NCBI GenBank assembly: GCA_029239575.1
Contig: JARBUP010000095.1
Coordinates: 1-9,467 of the forward strand
DNA from: Bacillota bacterium
Lineage (GTDB): Bacteria > Bacillota > Clostridia > Tissierellales > Sedimentibacteraceae
DNA: 9,467 nt
Direction of reading: 5' to 3'
The translations under genes were made by a program, and so were the position numbers. The notes under the pieces are model-generated. The model was given only the letters and a program-made list of their open reading frames with translations. It searched no databases and had not been told where the DNA came from. This document shows, one piece after another, positions 1 to 4,657 of the stretch. Position 1 is the first letter of the stretch. Each line of letters begins with the position of its first letter.

Positions 1-962
1 CTATCATCAGAAGAATAAATTGTAGTATATACTTTCTTTTCATTTACATATGAATCAACTGTACCGCGGTTAAATAATGTTGTTACAGGATATCCATTAT
101 TTTCAGTATAAATTGTAGCAACCATTCCTTTTTGAACTAATCCTGGATTATTAGCTTCAATTATTCCGCTGTGAACATAAGTCATACCATCTGAGTTAGG
201 AACTTTATTTGGATTTATTTTTTTTATAGTTCCTTCATAAAAACCATCAAATGCAGTGATTACTGTTCCATTATCTAAAACTCTGCCATATTGCATTAAA
301 ACTTTTTGACCTTCTTTTAAACTTGCATATTCATAAGTGTTTACTTTAAAAGTAATTTTAACTTTGCTGTCATCTATAATTGATGCAATAGTTGGTTCAT
401 CTACCATTTCCCCTTCTTCTACTCTAAAATCAGTAACTCTTCCTTTAATAGGAGAACTTATCACTATTCCTTCATATGGATTTACATCTGCTAAACTTTT
501 AACATTCTTATTTATTTTTTCACCCAATGCTTTTAACTTAACATTAATTTCATTGTTTATATCAGCAATTTCTGATTGTTTATTTTCAATACCATCATAA
601 AGTTCTTGAAGTATATCATCCAGATTTTCTGCAGACAAACGTACTAATTTGTCATCTTTTTTTATCATATCATTAGGTTCTACAAAAATCTCTTCTACTT
701 TATAAGTAACAGTAACACTTGCTCCATTTGAATCAGTAACACCTTCAGGTTTTGGAGCAGTTATTGCTCCACCCCAATTTCCGTTCAACTGTCCTGTTAC
801 ATTAACACCTTGCTGAATATCGCCTCTTATAACTTCTTTAGTTGAGTATTGAGGTCCTGTTGAAACTTCATTTGCATCAGGCAAAAGTTGTTTTGCCGTA
901 AAATAACCACCTATAAAACAAATAGCTATAATTCCTAAAATTGATATAACTTTTTTATACAT
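1..962 (-). CDS. MacA/YknX-type efflux adaptor (HlyD family), C-terminus outside the window
   Basis: This is the membrane-anchored adaptor of a tripartite-like ABC exporter, linking an ATPase/permease pair to the outside. In this single-membrane type of cell it would sit on the outer face. Read from ATG at 960-962, the frame stays open for 320 codons to the window edge. Residues 4-22 form an N-terminal membrane helix. Two lipoyl-like half motifs are visible, about residues 83-109 (VEEIFVEPNDMIKKDDKLV) and 165-197 (VISSPIKGRVTDFRVEEGE). They are split by a short helical hairpin (about 112-156), much shorter than in Gram-negative MacA, as in Bacillus YknX. A beta-barrel region follows. The ATG lies inside the 3' end of the ATPase gene (8-nt overlap) with GGAGGG six bases upstream, so the two are translationally coupled. 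The family call is firm; the exported substrate is unknown. Confidence 0.88.
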   Translation of the reverse strand, partial: MYKKVISILGIIAICFIGGYFTAKQLLPDANEVSTGPQYSTKEVIRGDIQQGVNVTGQLNGNWGGAITAPKPEGVTDSNGASVTVTYKVEEIFVEPNDMIKKDDKLVRLSAENLDDILQELYDGIENKQSEIADINNEINVKLKALGEKINKNVKSLADVNPYEGIVISSPIKGRVTDFRVEEGEMVDEPTIASIIDDSKVKITFKVNTYEYASLKEGQKVLMQYGRVLDNGTVITAFDGFYEGTIKKINPNKVPNSDGMTYVHSGIIEANNPGLVQKGMVATIYTENNGYPVTTLFNRGTVDSYVNEKKVYTTIYSSDD

Positions 963-1653
963 TTTTTTCCCTCCATTGCTTTTTTGTGTCCAATACTATT
1001 TCTCCATCGACTAATCTTAATATTCTTTTTCCATAATTTGCAATATCTTCTTCATGTGTAACTTGAACTATAGTAATGCCATTTTCATCATTTAATTTTA
1101 CGAATAATTCCATTAACATACTTCCATTTTTAGTATCCAGGGCTCCCGTTGGCTCATCTGCAAGTATAATAGAGGGGCTACCAACTAAAGCTCTTGCTAT
1201 AGCAACCCTTTGTTGTTGTCCTCCTGAAAGCTGTGATGGCAAATGATGCATTCTATCTTCAAGACCAACCATCTTTAAAGCTTGCTCAGAAAGTTCTCTT
1301 CTTTTATTTTTGTTCATACCTCTATAAATAAGAGGTATTTCCACATTCCTTATAGCCGACATTCTGGGTAACAAATGAAAATTTTGAAAAACAAATCCAA
1401 TGAATAAATTTCTTATTTCAGACATTTTAGAATCGCTTAGTTCATCTACTCGGTTCCCTGAAAGTTCATAAGTTCCATCTGTTGCATGATCCAAGCACCC
1501 TATAATGTTTAGTAGAGTTGATTTTCCCGAGCCCGATGGACCCATTATGGAAACGAATTCCCCTTCTTCAATATCAATTGAAATATTTTTTAAAGCTTCA
1601 ACTTGAATTTGGCCTGACTTATACAATTTAGATAAATTTTTTATTTTAATCAA
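955..1653 (-). CDS. MacB/YknY/LolD-type ABC transporter ATPase
   Basis: This is the cytoplasmic ATP-hydrolysing subunit of a MacB-type exporter. All nucleotide-binding motifs are present (232-residue numbering from TTG 1653): Walker A GPSGSGKST at 38-46, Q-loop Gln90 in FVFQN, signature LSGGQQQR at 142-149, Walker B IILADEP at 162-168 with catalytic Glu167, and switch His200. The family's typical opening (MIKIKNLSKLYKSG) begins at the TTG at 1651-1653, 10 nt after AGGAGG at 1664-1669. An upstream in-frame TTG at 1681-1683 would put that Shine-Dalgarno inside the gene, so I prefer the inner start. The gene overlaps the adaptor gene by 8 nt, and a permease is expected after the adaptor beyond the window. 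Without the permease, efflux of peptides, antibiotics or lipids cannot be distinguished. Confidence 0.92.
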   Translation of the reverse strand: MIKIKNLSKLYKSGQIQVEALKNISIDIEEGEFVSIMGPSGSGKSTLLNIIGCLDHATDGTYELSGNRVDELSDSKMSEIRNLFIGFVFQNFHLLPRMSAIRNVEIPLIYRGMNKNKRRELSEQALKMVGLEDRMHHLPSQLSGGQQQRVAIARALVGSPSIILADEPTGALDTKNGSMLMELFVKLNDENGITIVQVTHEEDIANYGKRILRLVDGEIVLDTKKQWREKNV

Positions 1654-1706
1654 ATTTATTCTGCCTCCTGTTTTAAATATCAATTCGACTTTTAATAATA
1701 AATTTT

Positions 1707-1727
1707 GTTATTATGATTAATGATAAC
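1707..1727. promoter_or_regulatory. Imperfect dyad upstream of the ABC efflux operon, possible operator
   Basis: GTTAT and ATAAC arms flank an AT-rich centre, giving a 21-bp imperfect inverted repeat about 55-75 nt upstream of the ATPase start. Efflux operons of this type are often controlled by a two-component regulator, so an operator is plausible. In DNA this AT-rich, such a dyad may also be chance. Confidence 0.25.
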
Positions 1728-1733
1728 CTCTTA

Positions 1734-1763
1734 ATAAGACGTAATAAAATAAAAAAAGTTCAA
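1734..1763 (-). promoter_or_regulatory. Weak candidate promoter for the ABC efflux operon
   Basis: TTGAAC (1758-1763) and TCTTAT (1734-1739) are separated by 18 bp on the minus strand, between the terminator of the upstream gene and the ATPase start. The -10 matches the consensus at only four of six positions. Some promoter is needed here because a terminator precedes it, but the exact site is uncertain. Confidence 0.35.
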
Positions 1764-1785
1764 TAATTTTCCTTAAATATTAAAA

Positions 1786-1830
1786 AAATGGTAAAAAAAG
1801 TTTTACATATAACCATACGTAAAACTTTTT
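1786..1830 (-). terminator. Rho-independent terminator of the pseudokinase-like gene
   Basis: A perfect 12-bp stem, AAAAAGTTTTAC (1795-1806) with GTAAAACTTTTT (1819-1830), closes a 12-nt loop. On the minus strand it is followed by a T tract and then a second T run at 1782-1788. It lies 37 nt past the stop of the upstream gene. The flanking A and T runs on both sides could let it work in both directions. Confidence 0.8.
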
Positions 1831-1866
1831 ATTTTAAAATATATATTATGTTGTACAATTTTATAT

Positions 1867-3462
1867 TTATTTAACAACATCAATTAATAACGAGTCAACC
1901 CATACTTTATTTTCGCCTTCATATTCTATGTATATATTTAATGAATCTGCATCAGCCATATTAACAGGAACTAAAATTTGTGACCATATATCATTATATA
2001 TTTTTATACTAGATTTAAATGTAGAAATTATTTTATCATCTTTGTATGCTTCTAAAACAACTGAAGCTATTACATCCTTTTCAGACTTTGCTTTAGCAGA
2101 AACAGCTATTTGTTTTTCTAACAAATATTTATTATTTTCATTCTTAAAATCAACTGTTGCAAATAAAGTTTTTTTAACATCATTTACTTTATTGTTTATT
2201 AATAAAGATTTGCTACCTTCAACAAATATTTCCGTATCTTCTATAGCAACATCACCTGAATAACCTGAATTTTTAATTAATTCATCATTTAAATATTTGT
2301 TTACTGAATCTAAATCAGCTTGTTCAGTGCTATTATTTGCATTACTATTTTCTGCATTAATATGTTCATTGTTTAAATTAGAAGAAACTTCTTTTGATTC
2401 ATTAAATTTATTAATTAAAAATTTACTTGCTAATAATATAAAGATTACTATAACTATTGACAAAATCGCTTTTAATATAAAATTATCTTTTAATAAGCCT
2501 AATTTATTATCTTCATCTTCATTTATTTCTTCATCACCATTTACATAAATATCAAAAATAACTTTGTCCTGAATTTCGTCATTAAATATTTTAGTATTTT
2601 CTATTTCACCTAATGCAGCTTCCATAACAGCTTTTTTATTTTTTTGATCTTTTATTTCTTTTGTTTCTTTTGTTTCTTTTGTTTCACTTACTACCTTTTT
2701 TTCACTTTCATTTTTGTTGAATTCCTTGCTTATAATAATATTTGACTTTTTCAAATCATCTATTACAGTATTTATTATTTTATTTTCTACTTTTTTATTT
2801 TCCTTTGAAGAAAAACTTGTAATCATATTAAAAATAGGTGAATTTAATAATTCTCTTAAAGCATCTTTGGGATGCATATATTCTTGAGTTAACAATCTTA
2901 CTATTATTTTTAATATATCCGGAGGTACAAGTTCAGAAATATTGTAATCTTCTATTTCTGTTTTAGAAAATATAAAATGAATCATATTACCAATGGATTT
3001 AAAAGTTTCATTATTACTGATATCGTATTCTTGTTCAAATATAAGATTTAAATCAACTAATAATTCACCTTTACTATCAACAAATATTTTATCTAAATCG
3101 AGAATTTTCTTTTGCACAACATCTGTCATGTTAAAAGTATTACTTGATAACTCTATTATTTTTTTTGTTAGATCAAATTGCTGTTTAATTGTTAATTCAT
3201 TATTTAATGTATATTCCCTTAAAGATTTTGCGTAAGATTTTAACTGATTTGTAAATATGTATAAGCGGTCATTTGTGCAATAACTTTCTATTACATTGGA
3301 ATTTAGGGAACTCAAATTTTCTAAATTTATAAGATTAATTACTTTTTTATTCATTATTACATTGCTGTAAAAGATTTCATCGGTTTTGTCATCTTTACAT
3401 TCTAAAACTCTTTGGAATGTATTTTCAAATATTGTACGAATAATCTTATAATTGTTCTTCAT
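1867..3462 (-). CDS. Membrane-anchored pseudokinase-like protein with an outside beta-sandwich domain
   Basis: I do not recognise a named family for this 531-residue protein, but its parts can be read. Residues 5-36 follow the start of a Ser/Thr kinase (YKIIRTIFENTFQRVLECKD), with the loop glycines lost and Asn34 where the ATP-binding Lys should be. Residues 114-140 align with the catalytic and DFG region, but HRD reads KKI and DFG reads DLN. Residues 153-166 (TFKSIGNMIHFIF) match the DIYSLG helix, and 179-206 the C-lobe end. A charged linker with a KET repeat (260-270) leads to one membrane helix (about 328-350), an Asn/Ser-rich stretch, and a beta-rich domain (about 396-531). The last resembles CBM4/9-like jellyrolls, with a GSKSL start and a VWVDSLLIDV end. 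The layout mirrors PrkC, with kinase inside and sensor outside, but is probably non-catalytic. Start: ATG with GGGGGAG seven bases upstream. It is monocistronic. The ORF is certain; the domain reading is inference. Confidence 0.85.
   Translation of the reverse strand: MKNNYKIIRTIFENTFQRVLECKDDKTDEIFYSNVIMNKKVINLINLENLSSLNSNVIESYCTNDRLYIFTNQLKSYAKSLREYTLNNELTIKQQFDLTKKIIELSSNTFNMTDVVQKKILDLDKIFVDSKGELLVDLNLIFEQEYDISNNETFKSIGNMIHFIFSKTEIEDYNISELVPPDILKIIVRLLTQEYMHPKDALRELLNSPIFNMITSFSSKENKKVENKIINTVIDDLKKSNIIISKEFNKNESEKKVVSETKETKETKEIKDQKNKKAVMEAALGEIENTKIFNDEIQDKVIFDIYVNGDEEINEDEDNKLGLLKDNFILKAILSIVIVIFILLASKFLINKFNESKEVSSNLNNEHINAENSNANNSTEQADLDSVNKYLNDELIKNSGYSGDVAIEDTEIFVEGSKSLLINNKVNDVKKTLFATVDFKNENNKYLLEKQIAVSAKAKSEKDVIASVVLEAYKDDKIISTFKSSIKIYNDIWSQILVPVNMADADSLNIYIEYEGENKVWVDSLLIDVVK
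2655..2685 (-). repeat. 9-bp tandem repeat (3.4 copies) inside the pseudokinase-like gene
   Basis: The + strand unit TTTCTTTTG occurs at 2655-2663, 2664-2672 and 2673-2681, with a partial fourth copy. On the coding strand it encodes Glu-Thr-Lys repeats (residues about 260-270) in the charged cytoplasmic linker before the membrane helix. The unit is a multiple of three, so copy-number change would alter linker length without a frameshift. Confidence 0.85.
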
Positions 3463-3501
3463 CCGTTCACTCCCCCTATTTTAAACTCTAAACTCTTTTA
3501 C

Positions 3502-3530
3502 ATTTTAACATAATTATTAAGAAATGAAAA
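3502..3530 (-). promoter_or_regulatory. Promoter of the pseudokinase-like gene
   Basis: TTTTCA (3525-3530) and TAAAAT (3502-3507) are spaced by 17 bp. A TG one base before the -10 makes it an extended -10 element. It lies about 40 nt upstream of the gene's start and just after the terminator at 3541-3563. Confidence 0.55.
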
Positions 3531-3540
3531 TGTTTTTTAT

Positions 3541-3563
3541 AAAAAAAGCATCTTCGATGCTTT
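3541..3563 (-). terminator. Rho-independent terminator closing the hairpin island
   Basis: The stem AAAGCATC (3545-3552) with GATGCTTT (3556-3563) has a 3-nt loop. On the minus strand it is followed by a run of seven T. No ORF ends just before it, so it seems to end either a small RNA from the island or readthrough from the gene pair upstream. Confidence 0.7.
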
Positions 3564-3655
3564 CGCTATGGAACCCTATGGTTCCCGACCACGGCTGTTT
3601 CACAGCCTGAGCACCCTCCTTAAACCGGAGGGGAATTCTTCCCCTTCACCCCTTA
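3564..3655. other. G+C-rich multi-hairpin segment; candidate small RNA or palindromic repeat
   Basis: This stretch holds no ORF and is clearly richer in G+C than everything around it. Successive hairpins are GGAACC/GGTTCC (3570-3575 with 3580-3585), GGCTGT/ACAGCC (3593-3598 with 3602-3607), CCCTCC/GGAGGG (3614-3619 with 3627-3632) and GGGGAA/TTCCCC (3630-3635 with 3639-3644). The last two share bases 3630-3632 and cannot form together. Together with the palindrome at 3656-3698 and the flanking terminators this makes a compact structured unit. I do not recognise an RNA family. No good minus-strand promoter is visible just upstream, so a multicopy intergenic repeat is as likely as an independent RNA gene. 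Confidence 0.5.
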
Positions 3656-3698
3656 TTTTTATATTATAGGAAATTAGAACTTTCCTATAATATAAAAA
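3656..3698. repeat. Perfect 18-bp inverted repeat with a 7-nt loop
   Basis: The left arm (3656-3673) ends in TATAGGAAA and the right arm (3681-3698) begins TTTCCTATA. The arms are exact complements over 18 bases around the loop TTAGAAC. Each arm carries a TATAAT-like box, one per strand, but no matching -35 box lies 17-18 bp upstream of either. It may be a transposon-like end, a protein-binding site, or simply part of the structured island. Confidence 0.75.
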
Positions 3699-3718
3699 AC
3701 AGGTCGCTTTCGCGACCT
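3693..3718 (-). terminator. Rho-independent terminator after the DUF1232 gene
   Basis: The stem AGGTCGC (3701-3707) with GCGACCT (3712-3718) has a GAAA tetraloop on the minus strand and is followed by G and a run of six T. It starts 10 nt after the DUF1232 stop codon. It is the first convincing terminator downstream of the carA attenuator and probably ends the selC-usp-DUF1232 transcript. Confidence 0.85.
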
Positions 3719-3728
3719 TAAATTTTAC

Positions 3729-4106
3729 TTATTCATCATCTTTTTCAACTTTATATTCAACACCTTCGATAATTTCTTCTTTAGTTTCTTTATTATCGTT
3801 TTTATTGTTATAATCATTTTTGTTATTATTCTTATTAAAAAAACCTTGTTTAGTTTGTTCTTTTTTTTCTGATTGATCTTGCTGGTTGTAATTATACTTT
3901 GTAGTTTTTTCATTAACAACGGACAAAAGATATACAATCATTACAATATCATCTACAACACTAAATCCAAAAATTGGTGCAGGAATTAAGTCAATTGGAC
4001 TTAATATATAAATTAATGGAATTAATATCCACCATTTATGTTTTAAAGGAATTTGTTTATCAAAAACAAATTTAAAAATTAAAGATAGTTTTGATATAAT
4101 ATTCAT
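3729..4106 (-). CDS. DUF1232 (YkvA-type) small membrane protein
   Basis: This 125-residue protein carries the DUF1232 core at about residues 20-64. The key stretch is a hydrophobic turn reading YILSPIDLIPAPIFGFSVVD followed by a conserved Asp and a second hydrophobic segment, as in Bacillus YkvA. The family is membrane-associated and has no established biochemical role. The C-terminal half (about 66-125) is charged and Asn/Lys-rich, probably disordered, and ends acidic. The ATG at 4104-4106 has AAAGG five bases upstream and lies 13 nt after the stop of the universal-stress-like gene, so the two are one transcript. The terminator at 3701-3718 follows at once. Confidence 0.8.
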   Translation of the reverse strand: MNIISKLSLIFKFVFDKQIPLKHKWWILIPLIYILSPIDLIPAPIFGFSVVDDIVMIVYLLSVVNEKTTKYNYNQQDQSEKKEQTKQGFFNKNNNKNDYNNKNDNKETKEEIIEGVEYKVEKDDE

Positions 4107-4119
4107 AATGTACCTTTTG

Positions 4120-4500
4120 CTACATAATAATTTCTACACCGAATAATTTCCTTTTAAGCTTGCCTAAAAATGATTTTGATGAATCTTGATCATTAGAACT
4201 TCCAATAACAACATGCGTTATTTCTTTTTCTAATGCAAAATCAGCTATTGTTTGAATAACATCTTTTGATCTTTTAACGACTAAACTTGCTCCAACTTCT
4301 TTAGTAATTTCAAACAAATACTCAATAGCATCTCCATCACTTAAGTTATACAAAAGTTTGTCTTTTTCATTTACAACATGAATAACATAAAGATTAGAGT
4401 TTCCGTCATATGAAACTTCATTTAACAACTTAACACCTAATCTAATTAAGTTCTCACATGTTTTCTGTTGAGTTACACATACCAATACATTTCTATGCAT
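4120..4500 (-). CDS. Universal-stress-like (Usp, KdpD-Usp type) small protein
   Basis: This 126-residue protein of the Usp/HUP fold opens with NVLVCVTQQKTCENLIRLG, which resembles the Usp module found in KdpD sensors more than free-standing UspA. The middle has LYVIHVV, and the end has THVVIGSSNDQDSSKS, the usual place of the ATP-loop G-x2-G-x9-G-S/T motif. Here the later glycines are only partly kept, so nucleotide binding is uncertain. I chose the ATG at 4498-4500 because AAGGAG lies seven bases upstream. The frame is open further up, but that extension runs back through the tRNA gene and cannot be coding. The start is only 15 nt past the tRNA-Sec CCA end. Cytoplasmic; its role is not known. 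Confidence 0.78.
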   Translation of the reverse strand: MHRNVLVCVTQQKTCENLIRLGVKLLNEVSYDGNSNLYVIHVVNEKDKLLYNLSDGDAIEYLFEITKEVGASLVVKRSKDVIQTIADFALEKEITHVVIGSSNDQDSSKSFLGKLKRKLFGVEIIM

Positions 4501-4515
4501 CGCTATTCTCCTTAT

Positions 4516-4611
4516 TGGCGGGAATATGTGGGAATCGAACCCACCCAGGACGTATACCGCCCCGCGACTGATTTTGAAGACCAGGAGGCACACCAGAACC
4601 CATCTATCCCC
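4516..4611 (-). tRNA. selC: tRNA-Sec (anticodon UCA), selenocysteine tRNA
   Basis: This RNA carries selenocysteine to UGA codons. The 96-nt sequence folds as a bacterial tRNA-Sec: 8-nt acceptor strands (GGGGATAG with ATATTCCC), a 6-bp-type D stem closed by the 4-nt loop TGGT, an anticodon stem CTGGT/ATCAG around the loop CTTCAAA (anticodon TCA at 4575-4577), and a long variable arm CGGGGCG/CGTCCTG with loop GTATA. The T arm is GTGGG-TTCGATT-CCCAC, followed by discriminator G and an encoded CCA. The eighth acceptor pair would be G-A and one D-stem pair U-U, so those positions are irregular. The long variable arm excludes a tRNA-Trp UGA suppressor. It has its own promoter, 46 nt separate it from carB, and its 3' end nearly touches the next gene's ribosome-binding site. 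Confidence 0.96.
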
Positions 4612-4621
4612 ATCAATAATG

Positions 4622-4650
4622 ATTATATCATACTTCTACAAACTTTTCAA
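4622..4650 (-). promoter_or_regulatory. Strong promoter of selC
   Basis: TTGAAA (4645-4650) and TATAAT (4622-4627) are separated by exactly 17 bp, with TG one base before the -10. The tRNA 5' end is 10 nt past the -10, so the precursor would carry a leader of only a few bases. This is the best promoter match in the window. It begins 7 nt after the carB stop codon. Confidence 0.88.
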
Positions 4651-4657
4651 GTTATTT

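Noticed and set aside
337..600. Plus-strand ORF of 87 codons, and similar plus-strand ORFs at 1928-2548, 2993-3235, 5692-5904, 6618-6815, 7106-7291 and 8171-8353
   Set aside because: All are antisense shadows of well-supported minus-strand genes, with hydrophobic or low-complexity translations typical of AT-rich antisense frames.
3614..3655. Possible G-quadruplex on the minus strand
   Set aside because: There are only three runs of three or more G, with long gaps, and the same bases form good hairpins.
3725..3937. 70-codon minus-strand ORF overlapping the DUF1232 gene
   Set aside because: It is a shifted frame of the Asn/Lys-rich tail; its Lys/Ile-rich translation reflects base composition only.
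4501..4593. N-terminal extension of the Usp-like gene by 31 codons
   Set aside because: The extension is the tRNA-Sec sequence read as protein. The ATG at 4500 has its own AAGGAG and matches the family start.
4516..4611. tRNA-Trp (UCA) or tRNA-Ser reading UGA codons
   Set aside because: The long variable arm excludes Trp, and the 8-nt acceptor strands, 6-bp-type D stem with a 4-nt loop and UCA anticodon are those of tRNA-Sec.
4641..4653. Small inverted repeat AACTT/AAGTT after carB as a terminator
   Set aside because: Only 5 bp with a 3-nt loop and no T tract after it; it overlaps the -35 box of the selC promoter.
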